A stretch of 64,000 nucleotides of DNA, taken from contig NZ_PRDM01000004.1 of NCBI RefSeq assembly GCF_015182285.1, forward strand, positions 1 to 64,000, given 5' to 3'. Below the pieces are notes generated by a model. It saw only the letters and a program-made list of their open reading frames with translations, ran no database searches and was not told the origin of the DNA. Position 1 is the stretch's first letter. Every line of letters starts with the position of its first letter. This document shows, in pieces, positions 15,562 through 24,912 of this stretch. Source of the stretch: Flavobacterium hungaricum (GTDB lineage: Bacteria; Bacteroidota; Bacteroidia; Flavobacteriales; Flavobacteriaceae). The translations under genes and the position numbers were made by a program.

Positions 15562-17181
15562 TTAAAGATTGTACATCTTTTTTCTTTGTTCCTGAATCTT
15601 TTCATCATCAAGATATTCGTCAAATGTCATGTAACGGTCAATTACTCCGTTTGGCGTAAGCTCTACTACTCTATTACCAACCGTTTGTGCAAACTCGTGG
15701 TCATGCGTTGTAAAAATTACAGAACCTTTAAAGTTTTTCAACGAATTGTTAAACGCAGTAATAGACTCTAAATCTAAGTGGTTTGTTGGTTCGTCCAGCA
15801 TTAAGATATTAGCACGCTCCATCATCATTCTTGATAACATACAACGCACTTTTTCTCCTCCAGATAATACACGAGAAGTTTTTAAAGCTTCTTCTCCAGA
15901 GAAAATCATTTTTCCTAAAAATCCTCTAATAAAAACCTCATCGCGTTCTTCTTCTGTTTTTGCGTATTGGCGTAACCAATCTACCAAAGTCAGATCGTTT
16001 TCGAAATATTTATGGTTTTCTGCCGGAAGATACGCTTGGTTGGTTGTAATTCCCCAATCAAAAGTTCCTGCATCTGCTTTTTGTTCACCGTTTAAGATTT
16101 CATAGAAAGCCGTTGTAGCACGCGAATCTTTTGAGAAAAGCACTATTTTATCGCCTTTTGCCATGTTTAAATCAACATCTTTAAACAAAACTTCTCCGTC
16201 TACAGAAGCTGCTAAGTTCTGCACATTCAGAATCTGATCTCCAGCTTCACGATCCTGATCGAAGATAATCGCAGGGTAACGACGGCTTGAAGGCTTAATT
16301 TCTGAAATATTCAATTTAGAAATCATTTTTTTACGAGAAGTTGCTTGTTTCGATTTTGCAACGTTCGCGCTGAAACGACGAATAAATTCTTCTAATTCTT
16401 GTTTCTTTTCTTCAGCTTTTTTGTTTTGCTGTGCACGTTGTTTTGCCGCTAATTGGCTTGACTCGTACCAGAAAGTATAGTTTCCTGAGTAGTGATTGAT
16501 TTTTCCGAAATCAATATCTGAAATATGGGTACAAACTGCATCCAGAAAGTGACGGTCGTGAGAGACAACAATTACAGTGTTTTCGTAGTTTGCCAAGAAG
16601 TTTTCTAACCAAGCGATTGTTTCAAAATCCAAGTCGTTGGTAGGCTCATCCATAATCAATACATCAGGATTTCCGAAAAGTGCCTGCGCCAAAAGCACAC
16701 GAACTTTCATTTTTCCTTCCATATCGGCCATCAAAGTATAGTGATGCTCTTCGTTGATTCCTAAGTTAGACAACATCGAAGCGGCATCAGAATCTGCATT
16801 CCATCCGTTCATTTCTTCAAACTGAACTTGAAGCTCTCCAATTCTATCGGCGTTTTTGTCGTTGTAGTCTAAATAAAGTTCATCCATTTCTTTTTTAACA
16901 GCGTACAAAACTTTATTTCCCATCATTACCGTTTCCAAAACCGTATGCTCATCAAACATGTTGTGATTTTGGTTTAAAACCGACATACGTTTTCCCGGCT
17001 CCAAATGGATATGCCCAGAAGTCGGATCCATATCGCCTGAAATGATTTTTAAGAATGTAGATTTTCCAGCACCGTTGGCTCCAATAACGCCGTAAATATT
17101 TCCGTGAGTGAATGTGGTATTTACTTCGTCAAACAAAATTCGTTTGCCAAATTGAACTGATAAATTATTGACTGTTAACAT
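15562..17181 (-). CDS. ABC-F family ATPase, YbiT-like
   Basis: A 539-residue protein with two ABC ATPase domains and no membrane segment; ABC-F proteins act on ribosomes. The N-terminal Walker A GANGAGKST is at 34-42 and Walker B VLIMDEPTNDLD near 187, but its signature motif is degenerate (MEGKMKVRV). In the second domain the signature (LSGGEKVR) and Walker B (MLDEPTNHLDLESI) are normal while the P-loop region reads LFSKDSRATT near 350, without the GK[ST] motif. The start at 17181 follows a good promoter; an in-frame extension to 17298 would run through that promoter and into the repeat array. The closest relative I know is E. coli YbiT. Confidence 0.93.
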   Translation of the reverse strand: MLTVNNLSVQFGKRILFDEVNTTFTHGNIYGVIGANGAGKSTFLKIISGDMDPTSGHIHLEPGKRMSVLNQNHNMFDEHTVLETVMMGNKVLYAVKKEMDELYLDYNDKNADRIGELQVQFEEMNGWNADSDAASMLSNLGINEEHHYTLMADMEGKMKVRVLLAQALFGNPDVLIMDEPTNDLDFETIAWLENFLANYENTVIVVSHDRHFLDAVCTHISDIDFGKINHYSGNYTFWYESSQLAAKQRAQQNKKAEEKKQELEEFIRRFSANVAKSKQATSRKKMISKLNISEIKPSSRRYPAIIFDQDREAGDQILNVQNLAASVDGEVLFKDVDLNMAKGDKIVLFSKDSRATTAFYEILNGEQKADAGTFDWGITTNQAYLPAENHKYFENDLTLVDWLRQYAKTEEERDEVFIRGFLGKMIFSGEEALKTSRVLSGGEKVRCMLSRMMMERANILMLDEPTNHLDLESITAFNNSLKNFKGSVIFTTHDHEFAQTVGNRVVELTPNGVIDRYMTFDEYLDDEKIQEQRKKMYNL

Positions 17182-17206
17182 GAATGTCTTTTTAATTAAT
17201 TTGGTG

Positions 17207-17237
17207 CAAAAGTAAGGAAAAAGGTTCAGAGTTGCAA
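17207..17237 (-). promoter_or_regulatory. promoter of the ABC-F gene, TTG-N20-TACTTTTG
   Basis: On the minus strand TTG (complement of 17235-17237) and TACTTTTG (complement of 17207-17214) are 20 bases apart, matching the Bacteroidetes consensus. The element lies 26 bases before the start codon at 17181 and decides that start. Confidence 0.75.
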
Positions 17238-17273
17238 AGATGCTTAGTAGCAAAGTTTTTGTTGTGTTTTTGG

Positions 17274-17885
17274 AACCATATAAGTGATATAAGTTCATTT
17301 AAAGGGAATGCGGTAATGGTGCGAAGCTTTTAGAAACATATAAGTTAAGTAAGTTCATTTAAAAGGAATGCGCTAATGGTGCGAAGCTTTTTAGAAACAT
17401 ATAAGTTAAGTAAGTTCATTTAAAAGGAATGCGGTAATGGTGCGAAGCTTTTAGAAACATATAAGTTAAGTAAGTTCATTTAAAAGGAATGCGGTTATGG
17501 TGCGAAGCTTTTAGAAACATATAAGTTAAGTAAGTTCATTTAAAAGGAATGCGCTAATGGTGCGAAGCTTTTTAGAAACATATAAGCTAAGTAAGTTTCA
17601 TTTAAAAGGAATGCGGTAATGGTGCGAAGCTTTTTAACATATAAGTTAAGTAAGTTCATTTAAAAGGAATGCGGTAATTGTGTGAAGCTTTTAGAAACAT
17701 ATAAGTTAAGTAAGTTCATTTAAAAGGAATGCGTAGTAATTTTAATCGCGCAAATGCGCTAAGACGCAAAGTTTTGTTCTATTCAGATTATTACCACGCA
17801 ATCTTGTCATTTTGGTTTTATCATAGAAATCGAAATGACAAAAAATGAGAAAAAAATTAAAATATCTTATATCACTTATATGGTT
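17274..17885. repeat. array of about eight 60-bp tandem repeats with inverted ends
   Basis: Units start near 17281, 17341, 17402, 17462, 17522, 17583, 17642 and 17702 (period 59-61 bp). Each holds ATAAGTTAAGTAAGTTCATT, then AAAAGGAATGCGGTAATGGT and GCGAAGCTTTTAGAAACAT. Copies differ by single bases. The block opens with AACCATATAAGTGATATAAG (17274-17293) and closes with its exact complement (17866-17885), which touches the stop codon of the next gene. The 3' quarter (17740-17865) has no repeat unit but holds GCGCAAATGCGCTAAGACGC. There is no gene in 17182-17884. Confidence 0.88.
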
Positions 17886-18655
17886 TAAATTCCGGCAACT
17901 TTCTCCAAAGCGACTTCCAAGCTTTCGTAATTATTCAAAACTTTGGCGATTTTACCTTCTTTATTGATAATGAAGTGGGTCGGAAAGGCATTCAATTGCA
18001 ATGTATTATTCATATATTCTTTCATGTTCGGAATAACGGAATAAGACAATGGTTTTCGGGCTAGAAATGTTTTTAATTGTTCTGGAGTGTCTTCTGCCAA
18101 ACTCACAAAAACAATATCATTTCTGTCTTTGTATTTTGAAACTAATGCATTTACGGCTGGAAATTCTTTGATGCAGGCGGCACAGTGAATGTACCAGCAT
18201 TTTATTACGATGATTTTGCCTTTCATGGTTTCGTTGGAAACTTCATTTCCGTCTAAATCTTTAAAGGAAAATTGAGGAAAAGGTTTTCCTTCCATTTCAT
18301 AATTTTTTAAAGCATCAAAGGCTTCCTGATTAATGGCCGCCTTGATGCTTGTATCTGATTTGGGAAGTATTTTGACTAATTTATACTTGTAAACCGAATC
18401 CTGAGTTTTTAAGCGAACTGGAATAAAGTTTCCGTTTACTAAGGCATTTAGAAATTCTACTTTGGTTATTTCTTTTGAATCTGCACTGAAAGGGGTGAAA
18501 TCCCTTGAAAGCATTATCGTTTTGTTATAAGCCGACCAGCTTTCATAGTTTTTTTGAACTAAAATTGGATCAACTTCTGGATTTTCAAATTTGTTCTGAC
18601 TGAAACAATTGGCAAAAACTAAAAAGAAAATTAAAAAAACGATTGGCTTTTTCAT
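17885..18655 (-). CDS. TlpA-like thiol-disulfide oxidoreductase
   Basis: A 256-residue exported protein with a signal sequence (MKKPIVFLIFFLVFANCFSQ). The N-terminal 120 residues are family-specific. The rest is an AhpC/TSA or Redoxin-type thioredoxin fold: FPQFSFKDLDGNEVS, KGKIIVIKCWYIHCAAC with the CAAC redox pair near 158-161, then a cis-proline region (LNAFPTHFIINKEGKI). Such proteins act in the periplasm or on the outer face of a membrane. The start at 18655 gives a normal signal peptide; a start 27 bases upstream is less likely. It follows the DUF3592 gene on the same strand with 63 bp between. Confidence 0.9.
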   Translation of the reverse strand: MKKPIVFLIFFLVFANCFSQNKFENPEVDPILVQKNYESWSAYNKTIMLSRDFTPFSADSKEITKVEFLNALVNGNFIPVRLKTQDSVYKYKLVKILPKSDTSIKAAINQEAFDALKNYEMEGKPFPQFSFKDLDGNEVSNETMKGKIIVIKCWYIHCAACIKEFPAVNALVSKYKDRNDIVFVSLAEDTPEQLKTFLARKPLSYSVIPNMKEYMNNTLQLNAFPTHFIINKEGKIAKVLNNYESLEVALEKVAGI

Positions 18656-18718
18656 TAAATGAAATAAATAAATGAACTGCAAAATTACTTAAAAGTTTAT
18701 TCTGTTTTGATGCTAAAG

Positions 18719-19408
18719 CTATCTATTTACTTTTGGCAAAAATGAAATATCCATATAGTATTTCTTTGGATTTACTGGATCAATAAGTACTTTGATCTCT
18801 TCTGATTTAATAAAATCAGTTGGATCAAACCAAATATCATCACTTTTAAACAAATGTAATTCGTTAGTTGCCGGATTAAGCCACTGACTGTAAATAAGAA
18901 AGGGGCTTCTGCCATTTACTTGGTAACTGTGGTTGAGTTCTACGTGATCATATTTTGTCGAAATAGATTTTCCATTAAACTTTAAATCTTCTATTTTCTT
19001 TTGTTTCATTCTTCCGAATAAAATAATAGAAAATCCAATTGAAAAGAAAATGATTCCTAAAATTCCTAAAACTAAAGGTCCAAGCCATAAAGAGGCAAAC
19101 CCGTTAATATCGGCATCATAGGGATCAGCAGGATCGTAGAAAATTTCTACTTTTTCTCCCACTTCATAACTTGGAGGGTTACTGCTTACTGATGAAGTGT
19201 ATTCGATTTGTTTTCCGTCTTTTGTTATAAAGGAAACTAATGGTTTATAAGTTGTAGAATTTTTAGATCTGGAAGATATTAATTCTTTTACTGTTCCCTG
19301 AACTGTTATTGCTTTATCTAAAAATTCTCTTTTGTTTTGATAGAGATACAATGCTCCGCCTAATGCAATCAGGCCAATAATTAAAAATACGTACTTTATA
19401 ATTTTCAT
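18719..19408 (-). CDS. DUF3592 domain membrane protein
   Basis: A 229-residue protein with a membrane helix at residues 3-23 and a second at about 107-133 (LWLGPLVLGILGIIFFSIGFSIILFG). Between them lies the DUF3592 pattern: TVQGTVKELISSRSKN, YKPLVSFITKDGKQIEY and VGEKVEIFYDPADPYDADINGF. The C-terminal domain repeats a similar theme (ILIDPVNPKKYYMDISFLPK). Function is unknown. It is probably co-transcribed with the TlpA-like gene that follows on the minus strand. Confidence 0.85.
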   Translation of the reverse strand: MKIIKYVFLIIGLIALGGALYLYQNKREFLDKAITVQGTVKELISSRSKNSTTYKPLVSFITKDGKQIEYTSSVSSNPPSYEVGEKVEIFYDPADPYDADINGFASLWLGPLVLGILGIIFFSIGFSIILFGRMKQKKIEDLKFNGKSISTKYDHVELNHSYQVNGRSPFLIYSQWLNPATNELHLFKSDDIWFDPTDFIKSEEIKVLIDPVNPKKYYMDISFLPKVNR

Positions 19409-19488
19409 TTGTTTGGTTTGTTAATTTTGAAGTAAAAATATCAAAATAGATTAGAATTTCAATTTAATTGATGCTTTATATAATAATA

Positions 19489-19514
19489 AAACCCGACAAT
19501 AAATTGTCGGGTTT
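19489..19514 (-). terminator. terminator downstream of chiA
   Basis: AAACCCGACAA (19489-19499) pairs with TTGTCGGGTTT (19504-19514) across a 4-base loop. On the minus strand TTTTATTATTA follows. It lies 155 bp past the chiA stop codon and ends the minus-strand chitin transcript. Confidence 0.75.
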
Positions 19515-19668
19515 CTAATGCACTTCTTTAAATAAAAACCAAATAACAAATTACCTAAAGCTGCATTTATACGAAATAAAAAATAGATTAAAAAATAAAT
19601 AACCAAACTCAATTTTAACCCTACCAGATTTTTTTTTACTTCGTTTTATTGTCATTCTTGATTTATGC

Positions 19669-22600
19669 TTAGTTTAAAAAGTTAAGCACTTTGAATGATT
19701 TTTTGTTTCCTGATTTGTCTGTTACAATTACAACGAATAATTGTTTAGTCGAAAAACTGTAATTTTGAAGCAGTACTTCTTTATTTTTTTGAATGTTTTT
19801 ATGATGCACCAATAATTGTCCTGTAGCATTAAATACATCTACTTGCGCAACTTCCTCGGTGCTGTTACTAACCGATAATGCCTCATTTTTAAAATAAACT
19901 ACTGTAGCATTATTTTGTAAAGAAACGTCGTCAAGCGCCAGTGTTTTGGCAGATACACCTTGTGATGCGAAATATGCCGCATATGCTTTTGATAATTCAG
20001 ATGAATTACCACAAGAAGATGCATCCCAGTTTACAGACCAAGTCATTAAGCCTCTTAAAGAAGGATACGGTCCGCCTGGCTGCATCGTGTAGGTTCTTCC
20101 TGAAAAAGTGGTTCCGGTTCTTAAATAATGCATCGCACTAATTCCTTCTGCCGGAGTTAAATAACCGCTGCCTGCTGCACTTGGACAAGCTGGCAATGCT
20201 ATAAGCACTTTTGAGGCTGGTAAACCGTCAAAATGCATTCCTGTTGTCCCAATGTTATAGCCTTTTATGATCATATCAGTCAGGGCTGTTACCATGTTTG
20301 CTTTCTTAGCAGTACCATAATATTGACCGTCTAATCCGTTTTCTCCTCCTGTGTTGTACAATTGTACGGCTAACAAATCCAATTCATTACGTAAGTTTTG
20401 AATGATTGGCAGGAAGGAACCAAAAGTATCGGTGTAGGTAGAATATCCTCCTTGTACGTATTGCGTTTCAGGAGCTGCAGTTAATAAAAATCCAGGGCCA
20501 TAATAGGCTTTTAATTCTTTGAAAGCATCTACTACGTTTTTTAATCTTGGATAAGCCGAAATACCGGCATAAGAAATATCCCTTAAATTTCCTGCACTAA
20601 AATTCATTGATCCACCTTCAAAATCAATATCAACTCCATCAAATTGATACTCGTCAATAATTGCTTTTAGACCATTAACAAAAATATTTTTCTGAGTTAC
20701 ATTCTCTAAAACAACGTGACCATTTTGACCTCCAATAGAAACAATAACAGGAACGCCGCTATCTCTTAAGGATTTAATATCGTTTTTCAACAATTGTTTA
20801 TTGAAAACACCATTGGTTAAATATCTGGTGTCGTTTGTAGTTAATATTGGTGTATAACCATCACGATTCACTGTTTCTACGAAAGAATAATCGACTACGT
20901 TAAACTTACTTCCCACCATTTGAGAAAAATATAAAAATGGAGCAGAAGTATTTTCCCAAGAATGTGCGTATCCTAAAATAATTTTAGATGGAAGCGGAAT
21001 GAATCTATTGGTGCTCACTGGAGCAATTTTAATAGTATTGTTTAAAGTAGTTACAGCAGCTTTATTATCGGTTGCTTTGATTACCACTGGATAATCCTGA
21101 TAAGCAGCCGGTGTAAAATTATACGTATAAGTATTATTTGTACCTGCTGTCATGTTAAATGTACCTCCATTGATTGTAATGGTAACACCAGAAACTGATC
21201 CGTCACTATCAACAGCTGTAACTGAAATTGGCACAACCTGAAAAGAACTTTGGTTTACAGTAGTATTTGATGGTGAATTCCAAGTAATTACAGGTAATGA
21301 ATTCGGGCAGTTTGCACCAGAACACGTTAATGTAAAACTATATGTTTTTGAATCGGTTGTTCCGTTTGATGCAGTAGCGGTAACGGTTAACGTATGAGGT
21401 AGCGCAAACTGATTTGCTGCGGGTGTCCAAACTGCTGTATAAGTTCCTGAAGAATTGGCAGCGCTCAAACTTTGCCCATCTAAACTAAATACAACAGATG
21501 AGATTGTGGTGGCATCAGCAGCGCTTAATCCAACACTTGCAACAAAATTAATTGATGATCCTAAATTTATAGCAATCGCCGAAGCTGTTGGCGCTGTAAT
21601 GGCAACCACTGGTTTCGTCGCAACCACTGCTTGTCTATTAAAATTATAAACTGTTGGAGTTGTTGGAACTGCGAAATTGGTTAAGTTGTTTGGATAATAC
21701 GTCACTTCACCGTTTTCCCATGAATTTAATTTCAAACTTAAAATTTGCGTATAACCTGCTACAACTGAATTATCGAACGTATAATTTCCTGATGCATCTG
21801 TTGTTGCTAAAACACTTTTCCAGTTATGTGTATTATCTGTCCAAGGTAAAACGATTTCTACTTTTGCACCAGCAACCGGAGTTGTTCCGTTTTTAACGGT
21901 TCCGCTGATCAAGTTTGCTGCTGCCAAAGCGGCTTTTGCTGTCGAAGTGGTATTGAAATTATAAACTGTCGGGTTTGCAGGAATAGCAAAGTTGGCCAGA
22001 TTATTTGGAAAATAAGCTACTTCTCCATTTTCCCAAGAATTTAATTTTAAACTTAAAGCTTGTGTATAACCGTCTATCACAGAATTAGCAAAACTGTATT
22101 TTCCTTGTGCATCAGTGGTTGCGATAACACTTTTCCAATTGTGCGTATTGTCTGTCCAAGGCAGCACCAATTCTACTTTTGCTCCTGCAACCGGATTTGC
22201 TCCGTTTTTAACTGTTCCGCTGATTTTGCTTGAAGTTGCAACTACATCTTGGACAAAGTTTAAGGTTTTATTGGCATTCAAATTAGAATAAACCGTAGAA
22301 GCTGGCGTAAAGGTCTGTCCTGTTAAAGCAGCGGTTACGGTATAATTTCCCCCAGAAGCTAAACTTAGAGAATATACTCCGCTTGAATTGCTAACGGCTG
22401 TAACAGTTCCTGCTGTAGATGATGCCGTAACTGTTACGCCAGAAACTGGAGTTGTTCCGTTTAGAACTGTTCCGCTTACTGTGTAATTTACAACAGCTGC
22501 TCCTTGTGTAAAATTCAATGTTTTGTTGGCATCTATTGCATTGTAAACTGTAGAAGCCGGAGTATAAGAGAATCCTGTTTTTGCAGCTGTAACTGTAAAA

Positions 22601-24405
22601 TTTAATCCAGCTGTTAAACCTGCCACGCTGTAAAGACCACTCGCATTAGAAACTGCTGTTAATGTTGTGCTTCCTGAAACTGCCGAAACGGTTACACCAG
22701 AAACGGGTGTTGATCCAGCTAAAACTGTTCCGCTTACTGTATAAACAGGCTGCGATCCCTGAATTGTAACACCAGTTTGATTAACGGTTACGTTTGTCAA
22801 ACTAACAGGCACAAAAGTATAAGTCGCTTTTGCAGCTGTAAGTGAATAATTTTGTCCTGAAGTTAAATTATTGAAAGTAAAGTTTCCTGTTGCAGAAAGC
22901 ACTGTTTGTATCACAGCGTTGCTTGCATTTCGTAATTCTACTGTAACATCGGTAACCAAGTTTGCTCCGTTTTTTACAGAACCTGCAATACTTACCGTTC
23001 CAGGAACAACGCTTCCGAACGAAGTATCTACTTGATTCAATAATGAATTCGGAATTGATCCTCTGGTATCTTGAGATAATTCCCAAATCATACCTCCAGC
23101 AAGATTTCTGGATTTTATGTATTGTACTTTTAAATCCATCGATTGTTTATCTTCATAAGAAATAAACTGTTTTAAAGTCGAATTGTATAAGTACGGCACT
23201 TTGGTTGTATTGTCAAAATATCGAACCCATCCTGCAGCTGCTGCAGAAGGTGTTACCAACATTGTACTTGGATCTAAATAAGCATGTGAATTGGTTACAG
23301 GATTTCCGACCAAATCACAGATTTCGATGCTTCCCGATTTTTCACACGCTCCAGAACCATCCCAGGTTCCAGTTGGGTTTTGCGGGTTGGTACATCCTGG
23401 AACAATATCTCTTGGTGCTGAAACGAATAATCCGTTTGTCGAGTTAGCGGCAACGTGATCGAATTTTTTTCCGTAAAAAGGCAGTCCCATGATTAACTTA
23501 TTGGCAGGAAAACCAACAACATTCAAATATTGATTTGTTAATTCATCTAATGATTCTGACTGCGCCGCGCCATAAAGCGGATCGTTTGGATTGCCGCTGG
23601 CGTATAAAGGTGCGTTGTAGCAGGTCTTGTCGTACCAGTTTCCACCAAAATCATATCCAAAATAGGTAATATAATCGCAATAGGTCGAGATGTCTTCGGT
23701 CATGCCATATTGCGCTCTGTTGTTTGGTCCAAGATACTGTTTCGAAACATTTCTAACATTGTTTCCCGCAGCGATCGTAACCAGTTTATTTGGCATTGCC
23801 TGACGCATGGCTTTTAATAAATAAACCAAATTTTTATTGTCGTCCGGGCTGTACTTTTGCGGAGGCACCGGAGCACCGTTAACAATTTCGGTTCCGTCTG
23901 TCCCGCCAGAAAGCGGATACTCCCAATCGATGTCGAAACCATCAATAAAAGGGTATGTTGTAATGAAGTTTGCCATGTCTGCAGCAAGAGCTGCTCTAGC
24001 TGCAGGACTTGCAGCAATTGGAGAAAGATCCTGACCTTTTGTCCATCCTCCAACAGAAATTAAGATTTTAAGATGCGGGTACTTTTGTTTTAATTTCATC
24101 AAATCATAAAAGTTCCCTTTTACGGGTGCGTCCCACGGAATACCGCCTTCCATATGCTCGTAATCGGCATAGGTATCCAAACATTTCAGTTTTGTATTCT
24201 CCGGATGGGCAGGATCATACGTTGTCCCATAGAAAGAATAATTCAAATGCGTAATTTTACTTCCGTCAATCTTCGGAACATTAAAGTCCCGGGCGTAGAT
24301 CGACCATTGCGCATAATACCCTACTACTTTTTTACCGTGCGCTGGCTGTGCTGCGGCAAGTAAGGGAAACAATAACAAAAAAAGCAATCTGTAATAATGT
24401 TTCAT
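19669..24405 (-). CDS. chiA: secreted chitinase ChiA, two GH18 domains
   Basis: A 1578-residue extracellular chitinase. A signal peptide ends near residue 20 (LLAAAQ). The first GH18 domain has the DxxDxDxE motif DGFDIDWE at about 155-162; the second has DGVDIDFE near 1255-1262. Between them are beta repeats of the carboxypeptidase-regulatory type, two nearly identical ~105-residue modules (bases about 21640-22230) with WTDNTHNWKSV and SLKLNSWENGEV, and Ig-like domains. The last ~80 residues (QVDVFNATGQLLVHHKNI ... KSFKVLNF) resemble a type A T9SS sorting domain. Architecture and neighbours match ChiA of F. johnsoniae, which is secreted by the T9SS and required for growth on chitin. Confidence 0.95.
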   Translation of the reverse strand: MKHYYRLLFLLLFPLLAAAQPAHGKKVVGYYAQWSIYARDFNVPKIDGSKITHLNYSFYGTTYDPAHPENTKLKCLDTYADYEHMEGGIPWDAPVKGNFYDLMKLKQKYPHLKILISVGGWTKGQDLSPIAASPAARAALAADMANFITTYPFIDGFDIDWEYPLSGGTDGTEIVNGAPVPPQKYSPDDNKNLVYLLKAMRQAMPNKLVTIAAGNNVRNVSKQYLGPNNRAQYGMTEDISTYCDYITYFGYDFGGNWYDKTCYNAPLYASGNPNDPLYGAAQSESLDELTNQYLNVVGFPANKLIMGLPFYGKKFDHVAANSTNGLFVSAPRDIVPGCTNPQNPTGTWDGSGACEKSGSIEICDLVGNPVTNSHAYLDPSTMLVTPSAAAAGWVRYFDNTTKVPYLYNSTLKQFISYEDKQSMDLKVQYIKSRNLAGGMIWELSQDTRGSIPNSLLNQVDTSFGSVVPGTVSIAGSVKNGANLVTDVTVELRNASNAVIQTVLSATGNFTFNNLTSGQNYSLTAAKATYTFVPVSLTNVTVNQTGVTIQGSQPVYTVSGTVLAGSTPVSGVTVSAVSGSTTLTAVSNASGLYSVAGLTAGLNFTVTAAKTGFSYTPASTVYNAIDANKTLNFTQGAAVVNYTVSGTVLNGTTPVSGVTVTASSTAGTVTAVSNSSGVYSLSLASGGNYTVTAALTGQTFTPASTVYSNLNANKTLNFVQDVVATSSKISGTVKNGANPVAGAKVELVLPWTDNTHNWKSVIATTDAQGKYSFANSVIDGYTQALSLKLNSWENGEVAYFPNNLANFAIPANPTVYNFNTTSTAKAALAAANLISGTVKNGTTPVAGAKVEIVLPWTDNTHNWKSVLATTDASGNYTFDNSVVAGYTQILSLKLNSWENGEVTYYPNNLTNFAVPTTPTVYNFNRQAVVATKPVVAITAPTASAIAINLGSSINFVASVGLSAADATTISSVVFSLDGQSLSAANSSGTYTAVWTPAANQFALPHTLTVTATASNGTTDSKTYSFTLTCSGANCPNSLPVITWNSPSNTTVNQSSFQVVPISVTAVDSDGSVSGVTITINGGTFNMTAGTNNTYTYNFTPAAYQDYPVVIKATDNKAAVTTLNNTIKIAPVSTNRFIPLPSKIILGYAHSWENTSAPFLYFSQMVGSKFNVVDYSFVETVNRDGYTPILTTNDTRYLTNGVFNKQLLKNDIKSLRDSGVPVIVSIGGQNGHVVLENVTQKNIFVNGLKAIIDEYQFDGVDIDFEGGSMNFSAGNLRDISYAGISAYPRLKNVVDAFKELKAYYGPGFLLTAAPETQYVQGGYSTYTDTFGSFLPIIQNLRNELDLLAVQLYNTGGENGLDGQYYGTAKKANMVTALTDMIIKGYNIGTTGMHFDGLPASKVLIALPACPSAAGSGYLTPAEGISAMHYLRTGTTFSGRTYTMQPGGPYPSLRGLMTWSVNWDASSCGNSSELSKAYAAYFASQGVSAKTLALDDVSLQNNATVVYFKNEALSVSNSTEEVAQVDVFNATGQLLVHHKNIQKNKEVLLQNYSFSTKQLFVVIVTDKSGNKKSFKVLNFLN

Positions 24406-24912
24406 AATTAATTAATATTGGTTAATAGATAATAAATACTCCAATTTTCAATGTACTGCGCACCAGAACTGGCATTCAATACAAAATAATCATCAGCTTA
24501 GACAGTAAATACTGCACTTGCCGGAAACTAATTTTTAATTACATTTCTAAATAAATACTACTATTACCAATTCCATAAAACATTAGCAGGCAGTTCGTTA
24601 TTTATTTAATTTAACTTTAAAGATTCAGTATTAAATTCAATAAGATAAATCTGGGGAAACCTTAATCGTTATAAATACTTTTTTGTCATGTTTACTTTTT
24701 TATTCTTCTTATTTTATTTGGTTTTAAGGGTTAATAATTCATTTCATACATCATGTTGTGGAACATATTTTTTATTCTATTTGAAAAAGCATTTTGTGTG
24801 ACCCGCCATAATTATCTCTACCAGAATTTTCCAATAGAGATAATTTATTATTAACTCTAAATAACAATATGATGGCGATTCAATTACTCAACACTAATCC
24901 AAACCTAAATTT
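24406..24912. other. chiA upstream region with nested inverted repeat
   Basis: This 507-bp gap has no gene. ATTATCTCTA (24811-24820) pairs with TAGAGATAAT (24835-24844), nested inside CGCCAT (24804-24809) and ATGGCG (24872-24877). No T-run follows on either strand, so it is not a normal terminator for the GH20 gene and may be a regulatory or mRNA-stabilising structure. I find no clear TAnnTTTG promoter for chiA. Confidence 0.5.

Noticed and set aside
17182..17298. N-terminal extension of the ABC-F protein by 39 residues
   Set aside because: It would include the promoter at 17207-17237 and part of the repeat array; the extension has no ABC-F similarity, whereas the start at 17181 matches the family.
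17274..17735. Possible CRISPR array at the 60-bp repeats
   Set aside because: Units are contiguous over their full 60 bp with no unique spacers, and no cas gene is in the window.
21455..24363. Several plus-strand reading frames inside chiA
   Set aside because: They lie opposite conserved GH18 and module sequence and show no features of real genes.
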